From Ferrovibrio terrae_B (GTDB taxonomy: Bacteria > Pseudomonadota > Alphaproteobacteria > Ferrovibrionales > Ferrovibrionaceae): a stretch of DNA of 64,000 nucleotides. The notes below the pieces were generated by a model. The model was not told the DNA's origin. It saw only the letters and a list, made by a program, of their open reading frames with translations, and did not search any database. The translations under genes were made by a program, and so were the position numbers. Of this stretch, positions 1 to 10,504 are shown piece by piece; position 1 is the stretch's first letter, and each line of letters starts with the position of its first letter. The DNA lies in contig NZ_CALRUC010000010.1 in NCBI RefSeq assembly GCF_943371255.1, forward strand, positions 1 through 64,000, given 5' to 3'.

Positions 1-240
1 CTGCTGCTGCTGGACGAACCCACCGAGGGCATCCAGCCCTCCATCATCAAGGATATCGGCCGGGTGATCCGCGAGCTGGCCAACCGGGGCACCATGGCGA
101 TTGTGCTGGTCGAACAGTATTTCGACTTCGCCCGGGCGCTCGCCGACAATTTCATCCTGCTGCAGCGGGGCGAGGTTGTGGTCGAAGGTGACGCTTCCCG
201 GCTGGATGCCGACGACGTCCGCCGCTATCTTACCGTCTGA
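1..240 (+). CDS. urtE: Urea ABC transporter ATP-binding subunit UrtE (C-terminal part)
   Basis: The window opens inside this gene; frame 1 reads through to the TGA at 238-240, giving the last 79 residues of an ABC ATPase. The visible part begins with the Walker B stretch LLLLDEPTEGIQPSII and contains the switch region VLVEQYFDF, matching the short LivF-type subunit UrtE. UrtE energises high-affinity urea import at the inner membrane with UrtA-D. Urease gamma follows after a 35-base gap, which supports urea rather than branched amino acids as substrate. The N-terminus with Walker A and the signature motif lies outside the window. Confidence 0.86.
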   Translation: MLLLDEPTEGIQPSIIKDIGRVIRELANRGTMAIVLVEQYFDFARALADNFILLQRGEVVVEGDASRLDADDVRRYLTV

Positions 241-275
241 CATTTGGTTCGCTTCAGCAGGGGAGGGGTGGCGGC

Positions 276-578
276 ATGAATTTGACGCCCCGCGAGAAGG
301 ATAAGTTGCTGGTCGCCATGGCGGCCGTGGTCGCCCGTCGCCGGCTTGAACGCGGCGTCAAGCTCAACCATCCCGAGGCGATTGCCCTGATCACCGATTA
401 CGTGGTGGAAGGCGCCCGCGATGGCCGTTCCGTGGCCGAGCTGATGCGCGATGGCGGCACCGTCATCACCCGGGCGCAGGTGATGGAGGGCGTCGCCGAG
501 ATGATCCATGAGATCCAGGTCGAGGCCACTTTCCCGGACGGCACCAAGCTGGTGACCGTCCATAACCCGATCCGCTAA
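276..578 (+). CDS. ureA: Urease subunit gamma
   Basis: This 100-residue protein is a full-length UreA (the family is about 100 aa), starting MNLTPREKDKLLVAM and containing the conserved MRDGGTVITRAQVMEGV segment. It forms the (alpha-beta-gamma)3 urease with UreB and UreC, hydrolysing urea to ammonia and carbamate in the cytoplasm. The start is supported by a strong GGGGAGG ribosome site at about 260-266. It is the first gene of a tight ureABCEFG run directly behind urtE. No ureD lies between urtE and ureA, where many relatives have it. Confidence 0.96.
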   Translation: MNLTPREKDKLLVAMAAVVARRRLERGVKLNHPEAIALITDYVVEGARDGRSVAELMRDGGTVITRAQVMEGVAEMIHEIQVEATFPDGTKLVTVHNPIR

Positions 579-588
579 GAGGCCGCCC

Positions 589-894
589 ATGATTCCCGGT
601 GAGATCATCACAGGCGACGGCGAGATCGAACTCAATGCCGGCCGGCCCACCATCACGCTGGAGATCGCCAACAGCGGCGATCGGCCGATCCAGGTCGGCA
701 GCCACTATCATTTCTTCGAGACCAACCCGGCGCTGAAATTCGACCGTGCCAAGGCACGCGGCATGCGGCTGGATATTCCCGCCGGCACGGCTGTTCGCTT
801 TGAACCCGGGCAAACGCGGACAGTCAATCTGGTGTCCTATGCCGGCAAGCGCGAGGTCTATGGCTTCCGCGCCGACATCATGGGCAAGCTGTAA
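589..894 (+). CDS. ureB: Urease subunit beta
   Basis: This 101-residue UreB begins MIPGEIITGDGEIELN and carries the family segments GDRPIQVGSHYHFFETN and PAGTAVRFEPG. It is the structural beta chain of the three-chain bacterial urease and contributes no catalytic residues. It starts 10 bases after ureA and ends 14 bases before ureC, so the three structural genes are almost certainly co-transcribed. Length and sequence look normal. Confidence 0.96.
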   Translation: MIPGEIITGDGEIELNAGRPTITLEIANSGDRPIQVGSHYHFFETNPALKFDRAKARGMRLDIPAGTAVRFEPGQTRTVNLVSYAGKREVYGFRADIMGKL

Positions 895-908
895 GAGGGG
901 ATGTAGAG

Positions 909-2672
<1,764 letters not shown>

Positions 2673-2675
2673 GCG

Positions 2676-3260
2676 ATGTTGCGCGCCGCCACTGTCATCT
2701 CCGCCACCCACTGGCCAGCCGCCGAACGCCGCGCCACCGTCACGCTGGCGCATCACGACCGCCATCGCCGCCGCATCCGACTCACTGCCGATGATGGCAC
2801 GGCCTTCCTGCTCGATCTGGCGGAAGCCACCGTGCTGCGCCATGGCGACGGGCTCAAGCTGGATGACGGCGGCTATATCGAGGTGCAGGCGGCGCCCGAA
2901 CAGCTGATCGAGGTCTCGGCGCCGACGCCCGAGCTGCTGGCGCGTCTGGCCTGGCATCTGGGCAACCGGCATCTGCCGGCCGAAATCCGCGGCGACCGCA
3001 TCCTGATCCGCGACGATCATGTGATCGTCGACATGCTCAAGGGCCTGGGCGCCAGTGTGGCGGCGGTCAACGCGCCCTTCGATCCCGAGGGCGGTGCCTA
3101 CGGTCAGCACAACCACGATCCCTCGCACCCTTTCGGCCTCGGCTCGCGGTATGGCAAGGGCGGCGAGAAGGCCGGCGGCCACAGTCATGACCACGACCAC
3201 GGTCACGGACACGGACATCACCACCATCATCACGGCGATGACCACGATCACCACCACTGA
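2676..3260 (+). CDS. ureE: Urease accessory nickel chaperone UreE with long His tail
   Basis: UreE, 194 aa, delivers nickel to the UreG-UreF-UreD-urease activation complex. The N-terminal half is the UreE fold. The central peptide-binding-like domain ends near residue 130, followed by a Gly-rich linker and a tail of more than 20 His/Asp residues (HSHDHDHGHGHGHHHHHH and on). Such tails bind several nickel ions in known UreE proteins. The ATG lies 3 bases after the ureC stop. The 3' end overlaps the ureF start by 23 bases, so part of the His-tail DNA is read in two frames. Confidence 0.94.
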   Translation: MLRAATVISATHWPAAERRATVTLAHHDRHRRRIRLTADDGTAFLLDLAEATVLRHGDGLKLDDGGYIEVQAAPEQLIEVSAPTPELLARLAWHLGNRHLPAEIRGDRILIRDDHVIVDMLKGLGASVAAVNAPFDPEGGAYGQHNHDPSHPFGLGSRYGKGGEKAGGHSHDHDHGHGHGHHHHHHGDDHDHHH

Positions 3261-3923
3261 GCTGTATCGCCTGCTGGCCTGGTTCTCGCCGAGCTATCCG
3301 ATCGGCGCTTTTTCATACAGCCATGGCATCGAATTCGCCGTCGAAAGCGGCCGGGTAACGAATGTCGCCACGCTCGTCCAGTGGGTCGGTCATATCCTGC
3401 GCCATGGCGCCGGCTGGGTCGATGCCGTGCTGCTGAAAGAGGCGCATGCCGCGGCCGATGATCCCGCTCGGCTCGATGAGTTGGCCGATCTGGCCGCCGC
3501 CTGGCGCGGCAGTGCCGAAATGGCGCTGGAAAGCTGCCAGCAGGGCGGCTCCTACCTGAGTGTCACCCGCACCGCCTGGGGCGAGTCGAAAATACTGGAT
3601 GCCTTCGCCGCCGTGCGGACCGACAAGCCGGTGCCGCTCTGCATCGCCATTGGCGTGGCCGCGGCGGCGCATGACCTCAAGGTCGAAACCGTGCTGGCCG
3701 CCTATCTGCATGCCTTTGCCGCCAACCTGGTCTCGGCCGCGGTGCGCCTGATCCCGCTGGGCCAGACCGATGGCCAGCGCGCCCTGGTGGCCCTGATGCC
3801 GGTGGTCGACAGCGTGGTGCCCTGCGCGATTGCCTGTGCGCTGGAGGATTGCGGCACGGCCTCGCCGATGGTCGACCTTATGTCTATGATGCACGAAACC
3901 CAGTATACGAGGCTGTTCCGCTC

Positions 3924-3927
<4 letters not shown>
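3238..3927 (+). CDS. ureF: Urease accessory protein UreF
   Basis: UreF, 229 aa, is the GTPase-regulating partner of UreG in urease maturation. The recognisable start of the family is LYRLLAWFSPSYPIGAFSYSH. The end carries the conserved C-terminal region with HETQYTRLFRS. I place the start at the ATG at 3238 because upstream in-frame residues are simply the His-tail DNA of ureE read in another frame, giving Thr/Ile/Met strings. Coupling by overlap with ureE is likely. UreD, the third member of the complex, is not visible here. Confidence 0.92.
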
Positions 3928-4550
<623 letters not shown>

Positions 4551-4551
4551 G

Positions 4552-5367
4552 ATGCCGCTAACCATGCGTTCCGTCATCGCGCGGTTGTTCCCGTTACATG
4601 GGCGGCGTAGTCCCGGCGGCTATGGTCGGGTCATGCTGATCTATATCCTAGTGAATGTCGTCGTATGGGGTGTAGCCTTGGCCACCCAGATCCGGCCGCT
4701 GGGTTTTCTGGCCATGCTGGTGACGGGCATATTTATCTTGTCCACCTATTTCACCGGTGCGCAGCGCTGCCGTGACCTGACACTGCCCGGTTGGGCGATT
4801 CTTGCCGTCTTTATTCCGGGATTTGGCTTCCTGTTGGCTGTTGCGCTCTGCTTCATCCCGGGGACCCGTGGTCCTAACAAATATGGCCCCGACCCACTTG
4901 ACCCATTTGCTCCGGCCTTGCCGGCCGGCGCTGCATTGGCAGGAATGTCGAAGCCAGTTTTCTCCGACCTGTTCCGTGCGTCAGGTCGGCGCAACCGCAA
5001 ATCCTATCTGCTGCTCCATCTGGCTATGATGGTGGTGGGCTTGGTTTGGGTCATCGCGGCGGTGGGTGCCTTGGCAGATATGAACACACTCGGCGTATCG
5101 CAGAGGGATTTGCCGCCGGTAATTTTGGTCATACAGATTGCGGCATTTGTCGTCGGCATTCCGATGACAGTCATTGGCATTCTGGCCATGGTGCAACGGT
5201 GCCATGATTTCAGCCGCAGCGGCTGGTGGGCTCTGCTCTGGCTAATACCAGGTATTGGGGCCATTTTCTGGATTGCACTATTCTTCATTCCCGGCACGCG
5301 CGGTCCCAACAAGTATGGTCCTGATCCGCGTGCGTCCACCGAAGCACTGGACCCCACGGCCGCCTGA
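4552..5367 (+). CDS. Membrane protein with two tandem DUF805 domains
   Basis: This 271-residue protein is an internal duplication: each half has hydrophobic helices, a QRC(R/H)D box (near residues 71 and 214), and the closing motif FIPGTRGPNKYGPDP (near 101 and 244). Single DUF805 proteins are usually 110-150 aa, so this is a fused double copy. The function of the family is unknown. It starts one base after ureG and may ride on the urease transcript. Its base composition is somewhat lower in GC than the urease genes. A second in-frame ATG lies at 4561, and either could be the start. Confidence 0.85.
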   Translation: MPLTMRSVIARLFPLHGRRSPGGYGRVMLIYILVNVVVWGVALATQIRPLGFLAMLVTGIFILSTYFTGAQRCRDLTLPGWAILAVFIPGFGFLLAVALCFIPGTRGPNKYGPDPLDPFAPALPAGAALAGMSKPVFSDLFRASGRRNRKSYLLLHLAMMVVGLVWVIAAVGALADMNTLGVSQRDLPPVILVIQIAAFVVGIPMTVIGILAMVQRCHDFSRSGWWALLWLIPGIGAIFWIALFFIPGTRGPNKYGPDPRASTEALDPTAA

Positions 5368-5368
5368 T

Positions 5369-5383
5369 TTACCTCCCAGGTAA
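5369..5383. promoter_or_regulatory. Operator-like dyad before the XRE regulator gene
   Basis: A perfect inverted repeat, TTACCT-CCC-AGGTAA, starts two bases after the DUF805 stop and lies 36 bases before the regulator's first ATG. The same layout and the following TTGC recur at 6262-6276. The likely ligand is the regulator encoded at 5419; this is inferred from position and repetition only. Confidence 0.6.
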
Positions 5384-5418
5384 TTGCGGCGTGTACTGGG
5401 CCGCCATACCGTTTTACC

Positions 5419-6264
5419 ATGAACGGCATGGAAACCTTCGCGCGCCCGTCACAGCTGCGCCCGCAATTCCCCGACCTGCTGCGCCACTGGCGCAGCGAGC
5501 GGCGCATGAGCCAGCTCGGCCTGGCCACCGAAGCCGGCATCTCCGCACGCCATCTCTGCTTCCTCGAAAAGGGCCGCTCGCAGCCGAGCCGCGAGATGGT
5601 CGTGCTGCTGGCCCAGGTGCTGGATATCCCGCTGGCCGGGCAGAATGCCCTGCTGGTGGCCGCCGGCTTTGCGCCGGTCTTCAGCGCAAGTGCGCTGGAT
5701 GCGCCGGAGCTGGCCTCGGTGCAGCAGGCGCTCGATTTCATGCTGGCGCATCAGGAACCGTTTCCGGCCCTGGTGGTGGACGAGCACTGGGAGGTGCGCC
5801 AGCGCAACACGGCGACTGCGCGCATTCTTGGCGCCCTGCGGCCCCACTACACGCTGCCCGACGCCCTGGCGCAGAATGCCCTGCATGTGCTCTGCCATCC
5901 CGGTGGCATGCGGCCGTTCATGCCGAATTGGGAAGACTTCGTCAGTGCCTATCTGCAGGTGCTGCAGCGTGAGGCTACCCAGGGCCTGAGCCAGGCGGCG
6001 GCAAAGCTGCGCGACGAGCTGCTGCGCTACCCCGATATGCCGGCGGCGTTTGCGGCGCCTAAAGCCGATCATCCCATGGTGCCGATGCAGCTGCGCATCG
6101 GCCGGCATGATCTGTCCTTCTTCGTCACGCTCACCACCTTCGCCATGCCGCGCGATGTCACGCTGCAGCAGATCAAGATCGAATGCTTCTTCCCCGCCGA
6201 TGCGATGACGGCGGCGCTGGCGCGCGCGCTGGCGGCAGAGCCGAAACTGTCCCTCTTCGATTGA
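5419..6264 (+). CDS. XRE-family transcriptional regulator with MmyB-like ligand domain
   Basis: This 281-residue regulator has an N-terminal Cro/C1-type helix-turn-helix at about 16-75 (LLRHWRSERRMSQLGLATEAG, ISARHLCFLEKGRSQPSREM). A C-terminal domain of the MmyB-like, PAS-type kind follows (ALVVDEHWEVRQRNTATARIL, then YTLPDALAQNALHVLCHPGG). Such proteins usually repress themselves and a neighbouring gene, with a small or fatty ligand suspected. Dyads before this gene and before the following NTF2-like gene fit that. ATG codons at 5419 and 5428 are both possible starts; neither has a clear Shine-Dalgarno site. Confidence 0.88.
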   Translation: MNGMETFARPSQLRPQFPDLLRHWRSERRMSQLGLATEAGISARHLCFLEKGRSQPSREMVVLLAQVLDIPLAGQNALLVAAGFAPVFSASALDAPELASVQQALDFMLAHQEPFPALVVDEHWEVRQRNTATARILGALRPHYTLPDALAQNALHVLCHPGGMRPFMPNWEDFVSAYLQVLQREATQGLSQAAAKLRDELLRYPDMPAAFAAPKADHPMVPMQLRIGRHDLSFFVTLTTFAMPRDVTLQQIKIECFFPADAMTAALARALAAEPKLSLFD

Positions 6265-6276
6265 CCTGGCATGTAA
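6262..6276. promoter_or_regulatory. Second operator-like dyad, before the NTF2-like gene
   Basis: TGACCT-GGC-ATGTAA has the same 6-3-6 layout as the dyad at 5369, with one substitution in each arm, and the same TTGC follows. It overlaps the stop codon of the regulator gene and lies 62 bases before the next ATG. This suggests joint control of the two genes by the regulator. Confidence 0.5.
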
Positions 6277-6338
6277 TTGCCTGACTGACCCGCGATGCGC
6301 GACACAGGGCGCCTGTTGTCGTCATCCCGGAGACCGTC

Positions 6339-6782
6339 ATGACCCATAAAGCGCTGCCGGCCCTGCGCCGGCTCAATGCCAAATTCATTCATAATTTTGT
6401 CACGCGCGATGTCGCGGCCCAGGCCGCCATCATCCACCAGCGTTTCACCTGCATCATGCCTAACGGCCTGCGGCTCGACCGCGCGGCCTATCTGGCCTAC
6501 TGGGCCACCGGCTTCGATCCCGATGTCATCACCTACTGGGACTATCGCGACGAGCGGATCGAGATTTTCGGCACTGTTGCGCTGGTCTGCGCCACCAACT
6601 GCTACACCCGGCGCCGCGACGGGATCGCCACCTCGGGGATGACGGTCTATACCGACACCTACCTGCTGGACGATGGCCTGTGGTCCTGCATCCAGGCACA
6701 GATCACCCCCATGCAGCCGGAATACTTCCCGCCCGACGATACCGTGATCCGGCGCTACCATCGCGGCGTCCTGCAGGACTGA
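6339..6782 (+). CDS. NTF2-like (SnoaL/DUF4440-type) protein
   Basis: This 147-residue cytosolic protein has the cone-fold signature of NTF2-like proteins: an N-terminal helix (LRRLNAKFIHNFVTRDVAAQAAI), FTCIMPNGLRLDRAAYLAYW, and a C-terminal beta sheet ending in YTDTYLLDDGLWSCIQAQITP. Members act as small-molecule isomerases, hydrolases or binding proteins, and the substrate cannot be told here. It is preceded by GGAG at about 6329. It shares an operator-like dyad with the XRE regulator gene upstream, so it is probably that regulator's target. Confidence 0.75.
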   Translation: MTHKALPALRRLNAKFIHNFVTRDVAAQAAIIHQRFTCIMPNGLRLDRAAYLAYWATGFDPDVITYWDYRDERIEIFGTVALVCATNCYTRRRDGIATSGMTVYTDTYLLDDGLWSCIQAQITPMQPEYFPPDDTVIRRYHRGVLQD

Positions 6783-6861
6783 GGCCGGTTTCCCGCCAGC
6801 CCCGGATGGCTTGAAGCCGGCGCCGTCCCGCGCGTATCCTTCCACAAAACAGGGAGGACAC

Positions 6862-7530
6862 ATGCCGGACAAGGTGAGCGAAAAGACCGCCGAGCGTACC
6901 GCAACGCTGGATGCCATTCTGACCCGCAGCCCGGTGATCCCGGTGCTGGTGGTGGAAGATGCGGCCGTCGCCGTGCCGCTGGCCCGCGCCCTGGTGGCAG
7001 GCGGCCTGAGCGTGCTGGAAATCACCCTGCGCTCGACTGCGGCGCTGGAGGCGATCAAGCGCATCGCCGCCGAGGTGCCCGACGCCGTCGTCGGTGCCGG
7101 CACGGTGCTCAATCCGGCGCAGTTCGCCGCCGCCCAGCTGGCCGGCGCGCGGTTCGTCATTTCGCCCGGCGCCACCGATGCGCTGTACTTCACCGCGAAA
7201 GACACCGGCCTGCCTTATCTGCCGGCGGTGGCCACGGCGTCGGAGATCATGCGCGCGATAGAGCAGGGCTTCACCCGCGCCAAGTTCTTCCCCGCCGAGA
7301 GCAGTGGCGGCGTTGCCGCGCTGAAAAGCCTGGGCGGCCCCTTCCCGGAGATGAAATTCTGCCCCACCGGCGGCATCACCGAAGCCAACCTGCGCAGCTA
7401 TACCAGCCTGCCCAACGTGTTTGCCGCCGGCGGATCCTGGCTGGCGCCGAAAGACCTGCTGCAGAAGGCCGACTGGGCTGGCATCACCGCGCTGGCCAAA
7501 AAGGCCGTCTCCATCGCGAAAGGAAGCTGA
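6862..7530 (+). CDS. eda: 2-dehydro-3-deoxyphosphogluconate (KDPG) aldolase
   Basis: This 222-residue class I aldolase cleaves KDPG to pyruvate and glyceraldehyde-3-phosphate in the Entner-Doudoroff pathway. It shows the family segments IPVLVVEDAAVAVPLARAL, GGLSVLEITLRS (catalytic Glu), VGAGTVLNPAQ, the Schiff-base Lys141 (RAKFFPAES) and CPTGGI. The start at 6862 is set by an AGGGAGGA site at 6851-6858. No edd or zwf lies nearby. The next gene starts one base after its stop. Confidence 0.94.
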   Translation: MPDKVSEKTAERTATLDAILTRSPVIPVLVVEDAAVAVPLARALVAGGLSVLEITLRSTAALEAIKRIAAEVPDAVVGAGTVLNPAQFAAAQLAGARFVISPGATDALYFTAKDTGLPYLPAVATASEIMRAIEQGFTRAKFFPAESSGGVAALKSLGGPFPEMKFCPTGGITEANLRSYTSLPNVFAAGGSWLAPKDLLQKADWAGITALAKKAVSIAKGS

Positions 7531-7531
7531 G

Positions 7532-7783
7532 ATGCTCGAACTGCGTCCGAACTGCGAATGCTGCAACCGCGACCTCGCGCCCGATGCGGCCGATGTCATG
7601 ATCTGCACCTTTGAATGCACCTTCTGCCGGGCCTGCGCCGAAGGCACGCTGAAAGGCACCTGCCCGAACTGCCGTGGCAACCTGGTGATGCGGCCGGTGC
7701 GGCCGGCGGCGATGCTGGTGAAATACCCGGCCTCGCAGAAGCGGGTCTTCAAGGCCGAGGGCTGCGCCGCAGCGGCCGAATAG
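7532..7783 (+). CDS. DUF1272 small zinc-ribbon-like protein
   Basis: This 83-residue protein begins MLELRPNCECCNRDLAPDA and contains several Cys pairs (CECC, CTFC, CAEG, CPNC), the pattern of DUF1272, which probably binds zinc. Function is unknown. It is squeezed between eda (1 base) and glpK (17 bases) and is likely co-transcribed with them. The start is the ATG at 7532, overlapping the GA of the eda stop region. Confidence 0.88.
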   Translation: MLELRPNCECCNRDLAPDAADVMICTFECTFCRACAEGTLKGTCPNCRGNLVMRPVRPAAMLVKYPASQKRVFKAEGCAAAAE

Positions 7784-7800
7784 CGACGCAACAGCAGGCC

Positions 7801-9285
7801 ATGGCCAAATACATCCTCGCCATCGACCAGGGCACCACCTCCAGCCGTGCCATTGTTTTTGACGCTTCCGGCCTGCCGGTCGCTACCGCGCAGAAGGAGC
7901 TGACCCAGCATTATCCGGCCGATGGCTGGGTCGAGCATGATGCGGAGGAAATCTGGCGCGATGTGCAGAGCCTGATGCGCGAGGCGGTGGCCAAGGCCGG
8001 CCTGCGCGGCGGCGATATCGCGGCGATCGGCATCACCAACCAGCGCGAGACCACCGTGGTCTGGGAGCGCGCCGGCGGCCGGCCGATCCATCGCGCCATC
8101 GTCTGGCAGGATCGCCGCACAGCTGATATCTGCCGGCAGAAGCTGGCCGATGGCATCGGCAGCGTGGTGCAGCGGAAAACCGGCCTGCTGATCGACAGCT
8201 ATTTCTCCGCCACCAAAATCGCCTGGCTGCTCGACCATGTTCCAGGTGCCCGTACCCGCGCCGAAAAGGGCGAGCTGTGCTTCGGCACCATCGACAGCTT
8301 CCTGCTGTTCCGCCTGACCGGCGGTGCGGTTCATGCCACCGATGCCACCAATGCCTCGCGCACCATGCTGTTCGATATCACCGCGCAGGACTGGGACGAC
8401 ACGCTGCTCAGGGCCTTTGATGTGCCGCAGGCGGTGCTGCCCAAGGTATTGGATTGCAGTGGCGAATTCGGCATCGCCACTGCCGATATCCTCGGCCATG
8501 CCATTCCGGTCACCGGCATCGCCGGCGACCAGCAGGCGGCGGCCTTCGGCCAGGCCTGCTTCCAGCCCGGCATGATGAAATCCACCTATGGCACCGGCTG
8601 TTTCGCGCTGGTCAACATCGGGTCCAGGCTGGTGCTGTCGGAGCACCGCCTGCTCACCACAGTGGCCTACCGCCTGAACGGCCAGACCACCTATGCGCTG
8701 GAGGGCTCGATCTTCGTGGCCGGCGCCGCGGTGAAATGGCTGCGCGACGGTCTGAAGATTGTCGGCGGTGCGGCCGAGACGGCAACGCTGGCCGCAGGAA
8801 TACCGGAAAATCATGGCGTCTATCTGGTGCCAGCCTTTGTCGGCCTCGGTGCACCCTACTGGGATCCGGATGCACGCGGCGCCCTGATCGGCCTCACGCT
8901 GGATACCGGTCGCGCCCATATCGCCCGTGCCGCGCTGGAGGCTGTGGCCTATCAGACGCGTGATCTCACCGCGGCAATGAAGGCCGATGGCGCGGCAAAG
9001 CCGACCGCCATCCGCGTCGATGGCGGCATGGTGGCGAATGACTGGCTCTGCCAGTTCCTCGCCGACATGCTCGATGTCGCCGTCGAACGGCCCCGGGTGA
9101 TCGAGACCACGGCGCTCGGCGCAGCCTATCTCGCCGGCCTTGCGGTCGGGCTCTATGCCGGCCTTGATGCGGTGGCCTACGGCTGGCAATGCGAGCGTCG
9201 CTTCGAGCCGCGCATGAACGCGGAAACCCGCGCGCGTCTCTATGCTGGCTGGCAGAAAGCGGTGCAACGCGTGCTCAGTAAGTGA
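7801..9285 (+). CDS. glpK: Glycerol kinase
   Basis: This 494-residue FGGY-family kinase phosphorylates glycerol to sn-glycerol-3-phosphate. The N-terminus MAKYILAIDQGTTSSRAIVFD is the phosphate-1 motif. NQRETTVVWERAGG, WQDRRTA, the FGGY-type GDQQAAAFGQACF and VDGGMVANDWLCQF are all present. Length matches the family (about 500 aa). No glpF or glpD is adjacent. Grouping with eda suggests a carbon-catabolic unit. The stop overlaps the start of the next gene. Confidence 0.96.
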   Translation: MAKYILAIDQGTTSSRAIVFDASGLPVATAQKELTQHYPADGWVEHDAEEIWRDVQSLMREAVAKAGLRGGDIAAIGITNQRETTVVWERAGGRPIHRAIVWQDRRTADICRQKLADGIGSVVQRKTGLLIDSYFSATKIAWLLDHVPGARTRAEKGELCFGTIDSFLLFRLTGGAVHATDATNASRTMLFDITAQDWDDTLLRAFDVPQAVLPKVLDCSGEFGIATADILGHAIPVTGIAGDQQAAAFGQACFQPGMMKSTYGTGCFALVNIGSRLVLSEHRLLTTVAYRLNGQTTYALEGSIFVAGAAVKWLRDGLKIVGGAAETATLAAGIPENHGVYLVPAFVGLGAPYWDPDARGALIGLTLDTGRAHIARAALEAVAYQTRDLTAAMKADGAAKPTAIRVDGGMVANDWLCQFLADMLDVAVERPRVIETTALGAAYLAGLAVGLYAGLDAVAYGWQCERRFEPRMNAETRARLYAGWQKAVQRVLSK

Positions 9286-10289
9286 TGCCGCTGCGCAGCA
9301 TCCTCTGCCTGCTGTTGTTGGCGGGCTGCGCCGCGCAGGCCGACCGCGCCAGCACCGCCAATGGTGAAAAGATCACCTGGCCCAGCGTCGTCTGTGCCGG
9401 CGCGCCAGTCATCTGCAATCGCATGGAGGGCGCCGGCTATTTCTTCGCCCAGCCCGGGGCGAGGGTTGCCGTGCTGATCTCGCATGGTTCGCAGGGACTC
9501 GATTTGCGCCTGTTCGAATATGCCGATGCGCTGCGTCAGGCCGGCTTTGCCGCGCTGGTGATCGACCACTGGACTCCGCGCGGCATCACCGTCACGCATC
9601 AGGATTATGTTGCCGCATCGCTCAGAGGCGGCAACGAGCTGAATATGGCCTTCGACAGCCTCACCGCGGCAGCCTGGCTGCGCAGCCAGGGCTATGACCG
9701 GATCGGCAGCATCGGCGAATCCCAGGGTGGTGGCGCGGCCATCATGCTGACCCAGAAATTCGTCCATGAGCTGGTCAATCGCAATGTCAGCCGGATTTAC
9801 GCGCGGCCCTTCGCGACGCAGCCGCTGGATGCCGTGGTTGGCCTGTATGGCTATTGCGGCATCCGCAATGCCCTGCGCGATGCCTATGTCGCCACCCCCG
9901 TCCTGTTCGTCACCGGCGCCGCCGATGACGAAACGCCAAGCCGCTACTGCGAGCGCTATGTGCCATGGATGAATGCGCGCGGCGGCAAGGCCGATATCGT
10001 GGTGCTGCCGGGCGAGGGGCACAGTTTCGACGCGCCCTACCGGCGCCGTCTCAATCCGACCGGACCGCATTATGCCAACTGCGACATCCTTATCGATGCC
10101 GGCGGGGTGACCGATCTCACTAGTGGCGAAACCATGCCGGGGCAGGATACCCGGCCGCTGATGGCGAAATGCCTGCGGTTCGGCGGTTACCACAGCGGCT
10201 ATCGCAGCGACCGTTTCGTTGCCGTGCCGCATTGGATCGGGTTCTTCCGGCGTCATATGCACGATAAGCAGGGCGTTCCGGCTGATTAA
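9285..10289 (+). CDS. Secreted lipoprotein alpha/beta hydrolase (dienelactone-hydrolase-like)
   Basis: This 334-residue protein has a lipoprotein signal (LRSILCLLLLAGC, lipid-modified Cys about residue 13). The rest is an alpha/beta-hydrolase fold: oxyanion region VLISHGSQG, nucleophile Ser146 in GESQGG, an acid in FVTGAADDETP and a His in LPGEGHSFDAPYRRR. The substrate is unknown. Several Cys residues fit a periplasmic location. The ATG at 9285 overlaps the glpK TGA; a GTG at 9282 is an alternative. A perfect 11-bp inverted repeat spans its stop codon. Confidence 0.82.
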   Translation: MPLRSILCLLLLAGCAAQADRASTANGEKITWPSVVCAGAPVICNRMEGAGYFFAQPGARVAVLISHGSQGLDLRLFEYADALRQAGFAALVIDHWTPRGITVTHQDYVAASLRGGNELNMAFDSLTAAAWLRSQGYDRIGSIGESQGGGAAIMLTQKFVHELVNRNVSRIYARPFATQPLDAVVGLYGYCGIRNALRDAYVATPVLFVTGAADDETPSRYCERYVPWMNARGGKADIVVLPGEGHSFDAPYRRRLNPTGPHYANCDILIDAGGVTDLTSGETMPGQDTRPLMAKCLRFGGYHSGYRSDRFVAVPHWIGFFRRHMHDKQGVPAD

Positions 10290-10314
10290 GGTTAACCGCA
10301 ATTGTTAACCTTAA
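10286..10314. repeat. Perfect inverted repeat at the hydrolase stop codon
   Basis: Arms TTAAGGTTAAC and GTTAACCTTAA (11 bp, perfect) flank the 7-base spacer CGCAATT. The TAA stop of the hydrolase lies in the left arm. No T-run follows, so an intrinsic terminator is unlikely. It sits about 190 bases before the flagellin gene and could be an operator. The TTAA spacing (9) is not the CtrA spacing (7). Confidence 0.6.
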
Positions 10315-10400
10315 CGCCCGGCTATTTCGGTCGCTTCAGGCCGTAAACCGCAAAAACAACTTGTCGGTGTTCATCCATCAGGGTTAAATATTTCTGCGTT

Positions 10401-10415
10401 TCCGAAGTATTCGGA
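10401..10415. repeat. Short dyad in the flagellin upstream region
   Basis: TCCGAA-GTA-TTCGGA is a perfect 6-3-6 dyad about 90 bases before the flagellin ATG. It may be a regulator site for the flagellin gene. No clear sigma-28 or sigma-54 promoter was recognised in this 215-base gap. Confidence 0.35.
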
Positions 10416-10504
10416 CGCGCGTCGTTAAGCCTAACAGATCGTCCCGTTCGACAGACCGTAAAGCTGACGACTGGTTGACGCTGATCCAGAATGAGATCGG
10501 GGCC

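Noticed and set aside
6703..9267. 854-codon open frame antisense to eda and glpK
   Set aside because: Shadow frame; the plus strand carries well-recognised enzymes.
10286..10314. CtrA site before flagellin
   Set aside because: The TTAA half-sites are 9 apart, not 7.
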